Source: VRUE01 sp963737575 (lineage in GTDB: Bacteria > Actinomycetota > Thermoleophilia > Solirubrobacterales > 70-9). From it: a DNA stretch of 64,000 nt. Both the position numbers and the translations under genes were made by a program. Below the pieces are notes generated by a model. That model did not search any database. It was not told where the DNA came from and saw only the letters and a list, made by a program, of their open reading frames with translations. This document shows, in pieces, positions 8,281 through 16,556 of this stretch; within the stretch, counting starts at the first letter, position 1; the number at the start of each line of letters is the position of its first letter. The DNA is taken from the NCBI GenBank assembly GCA_963737575.1, contig CAVTTJ010000009.1:310001-374000 (forward strand). The letters run 5' to 3'.

Positions 8281-8712
8281 GTGGAACTGAGGACGAAGCG
8301 GCTGAACGAGGAGGCGCGGCTGCCGCAGCGAGCCCACGAGGGCGATGCGGGGCTCGACCTATGCGCCTGCGAGGCCGCTCACCTCGGGCCGGGCGAGCGC
8401 TGGAGCATCGGGACAGGGATCGCGATCGAGGTGCCGGAGGGGCACGCCGGCCTTGTCCTGCCTCGCTCGGGCCTGGCCCGAGAGCATGGGATCGCACTAG
8501 TCAACAGCCCGGGCATGATCGACGCCGGCTACCGCGGCGAAGTCCGCGTCCTGCTCCTCAACACCGACCCGGCGGAGACCTTTCGGATCGCGATTGGCGA
8601 CCGCATCGCGCAGCTGGTGATCGCCCCGATCGCTTCGGTCGAGGCCGTCGAGGCGGACGAGCTGACGGAGACGGCGCGCGGCGACGGCGGCTTCGGGTCC
8701 AGCGGCCGCTAG
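8281..8712 (+). CDS. dut: dUTP diphosphatase
   Basis: Trimeric dUTPase hydrolyses dUTP to dUMP and keeps uracil out of DNA. At 143 residues it has all five family motifs: GDAGLDL (1), PRSGLA (2), GMIDAGYRGEVRV (3), RIAQLVI (4) and RGDGGFGSSGR at the C-terminus (5). The start is GTG at 8281. The stop codon overlaps the stop of the convergent RTX gene. Confidence 0.95.
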   Translation: MELRTKRLNEEARLPQRAHEGDAGLDLCACEAAHLGPGERWSIGTGIAIEVPEGHAGLVLPRSGLAREHGIALVNSPGMIDAGYRGEVRVLLLNTDPAETFRIAIGDRIAQLVIAPIASVEAVEADELTETARGDGGFGSSGR

Positions 8713-10737
8713 CGTCGCCTGACCCTGAACCTGAGCACCGCCGGGCTTGGATCGGAGTTGCCGGCTGCGTCGGTGGCGGTGACGCGGAAGACATGGGCGC
8801 CGGCGCCGACCCTGTAGGCGCGCGGCGAGGAACAGTGGGTCGGGCGGCCGCGGTCGAGCCTGCAGAGGAACGTGGAGCGCTCGTTCGCCGAGAAGCGGAA
8901 CACGACCCGCCGCCGGCCTCGGGTCAGCAGGAGCACCCTGCGCGGGCCGGCCGCGATCCGCGTCCGCGGAGGGGTCCGGTCGCGTCGGTGGTGGAGGTGG
9001 CCCGGCGAGGGGCTCCAGCGGTGGCCCGGGGGGAGGGGTGTCGGGCGGGCGGAAGCTGTTGGGAGCGCGTTCGTGGACCGCCTCGCACCCGACCGGGGCC
9101 GCGTCGGGGCCGTTTTCGGGGAAGTCGATCTGCGCCGTGTCGAAGCCTTCGCCGCAATCGATGACCGGGTCGGGATCGGGGCCCGGGGTGCCGGAGTTGG
9201 CGAGGATCGAGTCTTCGCCGGCGCCGGCGAAGTACTCGTCTGGGCCCTGGCGACCCAGCAGCTGGTTTGAGCCGGAGTCGCCGGTCATGACGTCGCCGAG
9301 GCTCGTCCCCTCGGTGTCCTCGAGCCCGACCAGGCCCGTCAGCAGCGACTGGCTCGAGCACTGGGGCCTGCCTTCGGCGCCGACCAGGCCGGCCACGCCC
9401 GTGGCCATCTCGATCGAGATCGCGGCGTTGAAGTTCGCCCAGTTGGCGTTGTCGCGACCGGGGCCGCCGTCGAGGGTATCGCCGTCGCATACCGCGTTCG
9501 AGATGAAGAGGTCATCGCCGCCGCCGGCGGCGAGATCGTCGGCGCCGCCGTTGTTGGGCAGGGCGTCGTCGCCGCCGCCGGCGCTGACGGTGTCGTCTCC
9601 GGCGCCGTCGACGAGCGCGTCCTCGGTTTCGCCGCCGTTGAGATGGTCGTCGCCTTCGCCTCCAAGCAGCACCACCGACGTCGATGCCGGGAAGCCCTGC
9701 GACGCCGTCAGGGTGTCGTCGCCAGCATTGCCGGCCAGGAGAACCGAGTCGGGAGGTTCGGGGATGGCGAAGGAGCCGGCGGGGTTGCCGTTCAGGGTGA
9801 AGGCGACCTGGCCGGAGGAATATGAGGCGACGACGTCGTCGGCGCCGCTGGTTCCCGAGAGATAGAGGGCCGGGCCGGCGCCGGACTGGGAGGCCATCGT
9901 CCCGGCTGAGGCGGTGGACGGGTCACGAGGCGCGATTTTGTCGCCGCTGGACTCGCATTCGTGGCTGACGGGGACGATGCACCCGTCGCCCTCGGCGCCG
10001 CCGTAGGCGACGTCGGCGCCGCCGCCGCCGTCGATCAGGTCGGCGCCGCCGCCGCCGTAGAACGTCTCCGCGTCTGGTGTCCCGACGATGTAATCGTCGA
10101 ACGGGGTCCCGATCACGACCTCGAATGCGGAGAAGTCGGTCGCGGGTTCGAGCGGGGCGTCGACTCCTCCCCCCGAGGGCGCGAGGCCGTCGTTCGCGAA
10201 GTCGCCGCCGAGTTCTACGTACACCCCGCGGCCCTCCGCTCCCGATGGGAAGCCGGCTTCGTCGAAGAACGAGCCCTGGTTGGGGAACCCTGGCGTGGCG
10301 CCGGTCGCGAAGCTAAGCGTGTCCGTGCCGCCGCCGGAGTCGCCGATCGAGTCGACCGTGGCGTCGCCGCGGTCGAGATCGTCGCCCGCTTCTCCGTCGA
10401 GGGAGTCGGCACCGAAGCCCCCCGAGAGGCGGTCGGCTCCGGGCCCGCCACGGAGCTGGTCGTCGCCGATCCCGCCGTAGAGACGGTCGTCGCCTTCGCC
10501 GCCGAAGAGATGGTCGTTGCCCCGCCCCCCGAAGAGCGAGTCGTTCCCGCCTTCGCCGAGGACGGTGACGATCCCCCGCGGGGCGTGGATCGTGTCGTCG
10601 CATGGTGTGCCGACGATCGTGTCGCCGACCGTTTGCGGCCCTTCCGCGCAGCTCGGGGCGGCGCCCGCGGACGGGGCGGCGGCGAGGATCAGGAAAAGGG
10701 ACGCGAGCAGGGGCCCGGCCGGTCGCGGTGGTCGCAT
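8709..10737 (-). CDS. secreted RTX-type calcium-binding repeat protein with C-terminal Ig-like domain, apparent frameshift
   Basis: Starting at ATG 10737 there is a signal peptide (PLLASLFLILAAAPSAGAA), then blocks of RTX nonapeptides GGxGxDxLx (such as GGRGNDHLFGGEGDDRLYGG) that bind calcium after export, interspersed with beta-rich segments. The reading frame then runs into a Pro-rich linker and loses sense near 9010-8960: one base shift away, the same strand encodes PPRTRIAAGPRR followed by VVFRFSANE, STFLCRLDRG and HVFRVTATDAAGNSDPSPAV, a small Ig-like C-terminal domain, ending at 8709 back-to-back with dut. Without a shift the frame continues antisense through dut to 8497, which is implausible. 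The gene is therefore either frameshifted in this strain or carries a sequence error. Likely a surface or extracellular protein. Confidence 0.7.
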
Positions 10738-10772
10738 CGTCGTTCTATCTACCCAAACCGGAGCGGCGGAAC

Positions 10773-11513
10773 TCAGTTGCGCATCGCGGCCCCCCGGGCG
10801 GAGTCCGCCGCGGCGAGCTCGAGGTCGTCGTCGAGCGGATCGAGTTGGGGGCGGCTGCCGTAACGGCGCTCGAGCGCGAGAGCGATCAGATGATCGGCCA
10901 GCCAGGCGTTCTTCGGCAGCAGCGGGCCGTGCAGATAGGTGCCGATCAGGTTTCCCCGCCGCACCCCCTCGAGGCCGTCCTCGCCGTTGTTGCCGAATCC
11001 CCTGATCACGCGGCCCAGCGGCTTCGCCCCCCTGCCGAGGTGGGTGCGCCCGCCGTGATTCTCGAAGCCCGCGATCTTCCGCGGGCCGGCGCCGAGGTCG
11101 CTCTCGATCAGGACGTTGCCGATCAGGCGCGGACCCGGCTCGCGCACCGTGGTGATGTCGGCGAGCCCGATCCCGGGCAGCCGCTCCTCGTCGAGCTGGT
11201 AGCTGTGGCCAAGGAGCTGGTAGCCGCCGCAGACCGCCAGCATCACCGCCCCGTCCTCGACCGCGTCGGAGAGCGCCTGGCGCTTGGTCGCGACCATGTC
11301 GGCGGCGACGACGCGCTGGTCGCGGTCCTGGCCGCCGCCGAGGTAGAGGAGATCGTGGGCGCCGGGGTCGACCCTCTCGCCGGGGCCGGCGGCGGCGTAC
11401 TCGAACCCGATGCCGCGCCACTCGCACCGACGGCGGAGGAAGAGGATGTTGCCGCGGTCCGCGTAGATGTTCATCTGGTCGGGATACAGGGCCAGAACCC
11501 GGAGCTCCATCAA
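10773..11513 (-). CDS. gatD: lipid II isoglutaminyl synthase, glutaminase subunit GatD
   Basis: GatD supplies ammonia from glutamine to MurT, which amidates D-Glu in the lipid II stem peptide. The protein has 246 residues with a class I glutamine amidotransferase (CobQ-like) fold: LYPDQMNIYADRGNI at the N-terminus, LLYLGGGQDRDQ, the nucleophile in LAVCGGYQLLGHSY, and the histidine in GTYLHGPLLPKN. murT lies upstream with a methyltransferase gene in between. The stop of that gene overlaps this ATG by four bases (ATGA), so the three are translationally coupled. Confidence 0.9.
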   Translation of the reverse strand: MMELRVLALYPDQMNIYADRGNILFLRRRCEWRGIGFEYAAAGPGERVDPGAHDLLYLGGGQDRDQRVVAADMVATKRQALSDAVEDGAVMLAVCGGYQLLGHSYQLDEERLPGIGLADITTVREPGPRLIGNVLIESDLGAGPRKIAGFENHGGRTHLGRGAKPLGRVIRGFGNNGEDGLEGVRRGNLIGTYLHGPLLPKNAWLADHLIALALERRYGSRPQLDPLDDDLELAAADSARGAAMRN

Positions 11514-12265
11514 CGCCTCCCCTCGAAGAGGACCACCGTCGAGCCGACGTGGTCTTCGGTCATCGGGACCTCGTCGCGGGCGCTGGGGCGCAGGCCGGAC
11601 CCCTCAGCCTCCTCCTCGAGCCGTGCCGCGGAGAGCGCGAACAACGGGATCTCGTCGACCGCCTCGGTCAGGTCCCCTGCCGGAGAGACCACCTGTCGCA
11701 GGCGGCGGACGAACAGCTTTTCGTCGTCGATGACGACCTCGAGCGGAAGGCTCGAGTAGATCCAGCCATCGTCCTCGCGCGCATCGGGAAGCGGCGCCGG
11801 TATGTCATCGGTGGCGGCGGGCACCCGCTCGACTATCGCAAACGCGGCAACCCCGCCGGGCCGGAGGTGGCGCGCGACGGAGGAGAGGCATCGGTGCCTC
11901 TCCCGCCAGCCGTCGAACAGCTGCGCCAACTGGGTCGGCGCCAGCGCCAACCCGAACTCCTCCTCGAGGTCGAAATCGCGTGCGTCGGCGGCCACCGCCT
12001 CGGCCGGCAAGCCCTCGGCGCGCTCGTTGAAGGCCTCGACCAGATCGTCGTCGAGATCGATCCCGACCACCCGGTGCCCGCGCCGCGCCAGGTGAAGGGC
12101 GACGCGGCCGGTTCCGCAGCCGAGGTCGAGGACCGGGCCTTTGACGGACTCGGCCAGCCTCTCCCAGAGCGAAAGGTCGGCCTCGTAGGCGCCGCACTCG
12201 AGGTCGTGCCAGAGGACTGATAATTCCGCCCGTCTGCTCTGCTCCCGCTCGCTCGCGCTCGTCAC
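11510..12265 (-). CDS. class I SAM-dependent methyltransferase
   Basis: About 250 residues with SAM-binding motif I as VLDLGCGTGRVALHLARRG, motif II acidic end GIDLDDDLVEAF, ADARDFDLE, and HLRPGGVAAFAIVERVP. The substrate is unknown. It lies between murT and gatD and overlaps the gatD start by four bases, which suggests a role tied to cell-wall precursors, though that is inference. The GTG start at 12265 lies inside a 79-bp dispersed repeat; the first 14 residues (VTSASEREQSRRAE) are encoded by the repeat, and the native protein probably began near LWHDLECGAYEADL. Confidence 0.8.
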   Translation of the reverse strand: MTSASEREQSRRAELSVLWHDLECGAYEADLSLWERLAESVKGPVLDLGCGTGRVALHLARRGHRVVGIDLDDDLVEAFNERAEGLPAEAVAADARDFDLEEEFGLALAPTQLAQLFDGWRERHRCLSSVARHLRPGGVAAFAIVERVPAATDDIPAPLPDAREDDGWIYSSLPLEVVIDDEKLFVRRLRQVVSPAGDLTEAVDEIPLFALSAARLEEEAEGSGLRPSARDEVPMTEDHVGSTVVLFEGRR

Positions 12266-12300
12266 AACCGGAGATCTCGCGAGCTCGCTTCCGCGTCCGC
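12222..12300 (-). repeat. 79-bp dispersed repeat, copy 1 (5' end of methyltransferase gene)
   Basis: Read on the minus strand it begins GCGGACGCGGAAGCGAG and ends GAGCGGGAGCAGAGC-n-CGGGCGGAATT. A copy of the same 79-bp length lies at 54020-54098 and a third, longer one at 38949-39040 on the plus strand. Its middle holds the palindrome CTCGCGAG. Here it fills most of the gap after murT and provides the GTG start and first codons of the methyltransferase gene. Confidence 0.75.
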
Positions 12301-12339
12301 GACGGGCGGGCTGGTCTCGAGCGGCGGGCTGGTCGGGGG

Positions 12340-13731
12340 TCACCGCCAGAACTCCTCGGTCAGGCCGCGTGAGGAGAGCAGGCGGTGCAGCTCGAGCAGG
12401 GCGGTGTAGGTGGGGAGCGCGAAGAGGCGGTCCGGCGCGGCCTCCAGGGCCGCGTCGAGCGAGCGCTCGATGTCCGGCTCGACCGCGATCGCCTCCTGCG
12501 GCCAGCCCGCGTACTTGAGCCGCAGCGCCATCTCCGGCGCCCGCGTCCCGGAGCAGGCGACCCGGCGGACGCGGCCCGCGAGCAACTCGAAGTCGGCGTC
12601 CCAGATCCAGGAGACGTCGCGTCCGTCGGCGATCCGATCGTTGAGCCCGATCCAGAGGTCGAGACCGCCGTCGTCCTCGAGCAGCAGCGTCCGCAGGACC
12701 TCGTTGGCCCCGGCGGGGTTCTTGATCAGCAGGATCGAGGCCTGCCTGCCGGCCACCTCGATCGTCTCGACCCGGCCGAAGGCCGACCTGGCGCCGGCCA
12801 GCGCAGCAGCGACCTTCTCCTCGCCGACGCCCAGCTCGAGGCCGGCGGCCACCGCGGCGAGTGCGTTGTAGACGTTGTAGAGGCCGGGGAGCGGCAGCTC
12901 GAGCTCCAACCGCCCGGCCGGCGTGCGGACCTCGACCGTTGAGCCCTCCATTCCGCGGAGCTCGATTCGAGTCGCCGCGACGTCCGGCGCCGGTCGCTCG
13001 GCGCCGCAGTTCGGGCAGGAGTAGTGGCCGAGGTGGCCGACGAAGGCGCGCTCGTAGGCGTAGGGGTGGCCACAGCGCCGGCAGTGCTTGGCGTCGAAGG
13101 CGTGCTGGAGCTCGGGCAGCGCCTGCGAGGGGTCCTCGATCCCGAAGTAGGCGACGCCCTCGCGGCGACGCTCCTCGGTGTCCCGGCCGAGGTCGGCGAC
13201 CAGCGGATCGTCGGCGTTGAGAACGAACCGGCAGCGGCCGGCCCGGGCGGCTACCGTCTTCGCCCACTCGTCGGCCAGCATCTCGACCTCCCCGTAGCGA
13301 TCGAGCTGGTCGCGGAACAGGTTGCCGAGGACGATCAGGCTCGGGTCGAGCTGGGCGGCGACCTTCGGCAGCCAGGCCTCGTCGACCTCGAACAGCCCCT
13401 CGCTGCCCCCCTGTTCGAGAAGGGCGGTTGCGATGCCCCAGGTCATGTTCGACCCCGCCCGGTTGTGGACCGGGGCGCGGCCCCCGGCCTCGAGAAGGGC
13501 GGCGATCATCGCCGTCGTCGTCGTCTTGCCGTTGGTCGCGCTGACCAGCGTGACGCCACGTCCAAGGGCGGATCCCAGCCGCGAGATCGCGTCGGGAGCG
13601 AGGCGGAGCAGGACCCGTCCAGGCAGCGTCGTGCCGCCGCCACGGCCGCTCGCGCGACTGGCGGCGCCGATCGCCCGCGCCAGCGCCCGCTTGGCTCCGA
13701 AGGCCGCCCCGTTGCGCCCGCTGGCGCTCAA
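12340..13731 (-). CDS. murT: lipid II isoglutaminyl synthase, Mur-ligase subunit MurT
   Basis: MurT with GatD converts D-Glu to D-isoglutamine in lipid II. The 463-residue protein has a Mur-ligase core with the P-loop SATNGKTTTTAMIAALLEAGG, NLFRDQLDRYGEVE, and NADDPLVADL. A four-cysteine zinc ribbon typical of MurT is present (HCRRCGHPYAYE, SCPNCGAERP). A C-terminal DUF1727 domain includes KNPAGANEVLR and WIGLNDRIADGRDVSWIWD, which holds the acidic residues that couple to GatD. It starts two bases before the lipid-kinase stop. The operon runs kinase, murT, methyltransferase, gatD. Confidence 0.92.
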   Translation of the reverse strand: MSASGRNGAAFGAKRALARAIGAASRASGRGGGTTLPGRVLLRLAPDAISRLGSALGRGVTLVSATNGKTTTTAMIAALLEAGGRAPVHNRAGSNMTWGIATALLEQGGSEGLFEVDEAWLPKVAAQLDPSLIVLGNLFRDQLDRYGEVEMLADEWAKTVAARAGRCRFVLNADDPLVADLGRDTEERRREGVAYFGIEDPSQALPELQHAFDAKHCRRCGHPYAYERAFVGHLGHYSCPNCGAERPAPDVAATRIELRGMEGSTVEVRTPAGRLELELPLPGLYNVYNALAAVAAGLELGVGEEKVAAALAGARSAFGRVETIEVAGRQASILLIKNPAGANEVLRTLLLEDDGGLDLWIGLNDRIADGRDVSWIWDADFELLAGRVRRVACSGTRAPEMALRLKYAGWPQEAIAVEPDIERSLDAALEAAPDRLFALPTYTALLELHRLLSSRGLTEEFWR

Positions 13732-13732
13732 C

Positions 13733-14632
13733 TCAGCCCTCGGCCTGGGGCCTTGGCACCATCACGCCGAGGGCGCGCGGCAGGACCCGCAGCGCCGCCG
13801 GCAGGTCGGTGAGGTGCTCGCCGTCGGCGTAGACGGGGATAGCGCGGCTCGCGCTCAGCTCAAGGTGCGGCGCCCGGAACACACGCACCTCGTCGAGCTC
13901 GACGTGGGTTCCCTTGAACACCTTCGGCAGGTTACCCACGAACCTGAGCTTGCCACCCTCACCGACCATCACGACGTCGAACAGCCCGTCGTCGAGCTCG
14001 GCGTCCGGCGCGACGAACATCCCACCGCCGAAGGCCCGGTTGTTGGCGACGGAGACCGAGTACCCGGTGAACCTGATCCGCTCGTCGTCGACCCGGACCG
14101 TGAAGCGAGCCGCCTTCCAACCGACGAGCGTGCGGAGCGCCGCGTAGGCGTAGACGAGGCTGCCGCGGAAGATCCGGGTCTCATTGGCGAGCCTGTTCGC
14201 TTCGGAGTCGAAGCCGACGCTGACGATCCCGAGGAACCGCTTCCCGTTCGCCTCGCCGACGTCGATCAGCCGTGAGTGAGCGGCGGCCAGGACCTCCACC
14301 GCGCCCTCGGGCTCGTCGGGAATGCCGAGCACCCTGGCGAGGTCGTTGCCCCGGCCGCCGGGAATGATCCCGAGCGGGGTGTCGGCGCCGGCCATCGCCC
14401 CCCCGACGGCGCCGATCAGGCCGTCGCCGCTGACGACGACAGGCAGCTCGCCGGCCTCGACCGCCCGAAGCGCCGCGTCGACGCCGTGCTCGAGGTCCCT
14501 GGTCCGCAGCACCCGGAAGTCGACGTGGCGTTCGTCGAGGGCGGACTCGATCCGCGGCAGCAGCTTCAGCGACCTGCCGCCGGCCGAGGAAGGATTGACC
14601 AGCAGCGCGAGGGGCATGCCCGCGATCTCCAT
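13733..14632 (-). CDS. diacylglycerol kinase / sphingosine kinase family protein
   Basis: A 299-residue DAGK-catalytic fold protein: LLVNPSSAGGRSLK at the N-terminus, a nucleotide loop VVVSGDGLIGAVGG, and IIPGGRGNDLARVLGIP. The usual GGDGT motif reads SGDGL here, a variant I have seen described for some actinobacterial members, so ATP binding may differ. The C-terminal half is the beta-sandwich of the family (FRGSLVYAYAALRTL, VSVANNRAFGGGMFVAPDA, DGLFDVVMV). A TAGGCT hexamer eight bases before ATG 14632 supports that start; ATG 14617 is an alternative. It probably phosphorylates a lipid. It leads the murT/gatD operon. Confidence 0.78.
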   Translation of the reverse strand: MEIAGMPLALLVNPSSAGGRSLKLLPRIESALDERHVDFRVLRTRDLEHGVDAALRAVEAGELPVVVSGDGLIGAVGGAMAGADTPLGIIPGGRGNDLARVLGIPDEPEGAVEVLAAAHSRLIDVGEANGKRFLGIVSVGFDSEANRLANETRIFRGSLVYAYAALRTLVGWKAARFTVRVDDERIRFTGYSVSVANNRAFGGGMFVAPDAELDDGLFDVVMVGEGGKLRFVGNLPKVFKGTHVELDEVRVFRAPHLELSASRAIPVYADGEHLTDLPAALRVLPRALGVMVPRPQAEG

Positions 14633-14640
14633 TGACGATC

Positions 14641-14646
14641 AGCCTA
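14641..14646 (-). promoter_or_regulatory. possible -10 element of the kinase-murT-gatD operon
   Basis: On the minus strand TAGGCT lies eight bases upstream of the kinase ATG at 14632; no Shine-Dalgarno sequence is visible. Confidence 0.35.
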
Positions 14647-14662
14647 GTGGCGCAGGTGGCGC

Positions 14663-15313
14663 TCAGCGGGCGGGAAGGCGCCCCACGTAGAACGTCCCGG
14701 CGCCGGCGCCGCCGATCTCGACCGGCTCGACGCCGTGCTGGAGGAACTTCCAGCGCAGCAGGCCAGGGCGGGTGTAGAACGGGGTCGCCGAGCCGTAGCT
14801 CGAAGCGACGATCACCTGACCGCCGGGACGCAGAACCCGGGCCAGCTCGGCGAAGAACGGCGGCATGTTCAGCTGGGCGACGAGGTCGAAGGAGTCATCG
14901 GCATAGGGGAGGGAGGAGGCGTCGCCGACCCGGAAGGCGATCCGGCCCTCGGGGTCGAGCCCGACCTTGGTCACCGCCGTGTGGACCATCTCCTCAGAGA
15001 GGTCGACGCCGCGGACCCGTGCCTGAGGGAACTCGCGGGCGAGGAACAGCGTGCCGGCACCGGTTCCGCAGCCGACATCGAGGATCCGCTCCGGAGCGGG
15101 GGAGACGAGCAGCGCCGCCGCCGCGAGCGGCTCGAGATGCTCGACGCCTCCGGCGCCGGTGCGGTCGTCCCAGCCGGTCGCCCGCTCGGAGAAGAACCGG
15201 CGCACCGGGCCGCGCAACAGCGGCCACAGCCACGGCGCCCGGGCCGCGAGATCGTTGACGGCGCGGCCGACAACCAGGTTGCGGCGTGAGATTCCGTTCC
15301 GCTCCTTCGACAC
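14663..15313 (-). CDS. class I SAM-dependent methyltransferase (UbiE/COQ5-like)
   Basis: From GTG 15313 the protein has 216 residues. Motif I is ILDVGCGTGAGTLFLAREFP, then VRGVDLSEEMV, GDASSLPYADDSFDLV and LARVLRPGGQVIVASSYG, all in the canonical order of the Methyltransf_11 family. An N-terminal helix region (AARAPWLWPLLRGPVRRFF) may contact a lipid or membrane. The substrate cannot be told. The frame stays open upstream but there it shadows the cyclophilin gene, with which this gene is divergent across a 33-base gap. Confidence 0.78.
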   Translation of the reverse strand: MSKERNGISRRNLVVGRAVNDLAARAPWLWPLLRGPVRRFFSERATGWDDRTGAGGVEHLEPLAAAALLVSPAPERILDVGCGTGAGTLFLAREFPQARVRGVDLSEEMVHTAVTKVGLDPEGRIAFRVGDASSLPYADDSFDLVAQLNMPPFFAELARVLRPGGQVIVASSYGSATPFYTRPGLLRWKFLQHGVEPVEIGGAGAGTFYVGRLPAR

Positions 15314-15346
15314 GAGACGATCATTCCAACTAGGCTTCGCCGACCG

Positions 15347-16033
15347 ATGAGCGAGGAGGGGACCGAGGGGCGGAAAGTCGACCAGCGAGTGGTCATCCTC
15401 GCGGTCTTCGCGCTCGTCGCGGTAGCGATCGTCGCCGTGATCCTGATCGGGCGGGGCGGTGGCGGCTCCGGCTCGACCGGCGAAGCCGGCTGCAAGGAAG
15501 TGGGACCGTTCCAACCGAAGAACGTCAGCTTCAAGGCGCCGAAGCAGACGGTAAAGAAAGGCGAAGAACTGACCGCCGTGGTCGAAACGAGCTGCGGCAC
15601 CTTCGACATCGCCCTCGCCTCCCAGGAAGCCCCGAAGACCGTCAACTCGTTCGTCTTCCTCTCCGAAGAAGGGTTCTACGACGGCCTCGACTTCCACCGG
15701 ATCGTCCCCGAATTCGTGATCCAGGGCGGCGACCCGCTCGGCAACGGGACCGGCGGCCCCGGCTACAGCGTCACCGAGAAGCCCCCCGCAAACCTCAAAT
15801 ACACCAAGGGCGTCGTCGCGATGGCGAAGGGCGGGACCGACCCGCCAGGGCGCTCGGGCAGCCAGTTCTTCGTCGTCACCGGGGCCGAAGCCGGCCTGCC
15901 GCCCGAATACGCCCTCGTCGGCAACGTCGACAAGGGGATGGAAGTGGTCGAAGCGATTGGCGAACTCGGGAACAAAAAAGAAGAACCGACGCAGACGATC
16001 CTGATCGAACACATCGAAATCGAACGCGGCTGA
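15347..16033 (+). CDS. membrane-anchored peptidyl-prolyl cis-trans isomerase, cyclophilin type
   Basis: A 228-residue protein: short cytoplasmic N-terminus, one membrane anchor (VVILAVFALVAVAIVAVILI), a Gly/Ser linker, then a cyclophilin domain with FVFLSEEGFYDGLDFHRIVP, FVIQGGDPLGNGTGG, MAKGGTDPPGRSGSQFFV and YALVGNVDKGMEVV. It should catalyse prolyl isomerisation outside the membrane. Codon use is odd: by hand count 19 of 23 glutamate codons are GAA, and three of the four GAG codons are in the cytoplasmic tail, whereas cytoplasmic neighbours use GAG almost only. Divergent from the methyltransferase upstream. Confidence 0.9.
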   Translation: MSEEGTEGRKVDQRVVILAVFALVAVAIVAVILIGRGGGGSGSTGEAGCKEVGPFQPKNVSFKAPKQTVKKGEELTAVVETSCGTFDIALASQEAPKTVNSFVFLSEEGFYDGLDFHRIVPEFVIQGGDPLGNGTGGPGYSVTEKPPANLKYTKGVVAMAKGGTDPPGRSGSQFFVVTGAEAGLPPEYALVGNVDKGMEVVEAIGELGNKKEEPTQTILIEHIEIERG

Positions 16034-16043
16034 GCCGGCCGAC

Positions 16044-16049
16044 TAGGCT
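16044..16049 (+). promoter_or_regulatory. -10 element for leaderless bcp transcript
   Basis: TAGGCT lies six bases before the bcp ATG in the 22-base gap after the cyclophilin gene. There is no ribosome binding site. Confidence 0.45.
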
Positions 16050-16055
16050 TCCGCC

Positions 16056-16556
16056 ATGGCAAAGGTCGACGTCGGAGACGCGGCTCCGGAGTTCGAGCTG
16101 CCGGGGACCGGTGGGCGCACCTACAGGCTCGCCGAGTACCGCGGCGGCAACCTGGTGATCGCGTTCTACCCGGGCGACGGCACCCGCGTCTGCACCCAGC
16201 AGTTCTGCTCCTATCGGGACAACGCCGAGCGGCTCGACGGGCTCGACGCCGAGGTGGTCGGGATCTCACCCCAGTCGGTCGACTCGCACGAGCGCTGGAC
16301 CCAGGAGAAGGAGCTCAATGTCCCGCTGCTGGCCGACGAGGACCTCGAGGTCTCGAAGGCATACGGGGTCGTCGGCTGGGCCTCGCCGCTGGCCAGAGTC
16401 GTCGGCCTGGCGACCTCGCCGGGCGGCTCCTACGTGATGCGCTCGATCTTCATCGTCGACGGCGAGGGCATCGTCCGCTACCGGCACACCTCGCGCACCG
16501 GCGCGAGCTATCAGTCGGTGGGCGACATCGAGCGGGCTTTGGCCGCGGTCGGCTGA
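16056..16556 (+). CDS. bcp: thioredoxin-dependent peroxiredoxin, Bcp type
   Basis: A 166-residue AhpC/TSA family protein. The active-site region reads FYPGDGTRVCTQQFCSYRD, with the peroxidatic Cys in VCT and a resolving Cys five residues later, the PrxQ/Bcp arrangement. Other family marks are GDAAPEFELPGTGG, VVGISPQSVDSHERW and LLADEDLEVSKAYGV. It reduces hydroperoxides with electrons from thioredoxin in the cytoplasm. Its stop overlaps the start of the hydrolase gene by one base (TGATG). Confidence 0.93.
   Translation: MAKVDVGDAAPEFELPGTGGRTYRLAEYRGGNLVIAFYPGDGTRVCTQQFCSYRDNAERLDGLDAEVVGISPQSVDSHERWTQEKELNVPLLADEDLEVSKAYGVVGWASPLARVVGLATSPGGSYVMRSIFIVDGEGIVRYRHTSRTGASYQSVGDIERALAAVG

Noticed and set aside
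8497..8708. Continuation of the RTX reading frame antisense to dut
   Set aside because: The residues there are Arg/Pro-rich shadow sequence of dut; a one-base shift gives a sensible domain ending at 8709.
9520..10560. GC-rich repeats on the plus strand that look like a repeat array
   Set aside because: They are the coding repeats of the RTX nonapeptides read from the other strand.
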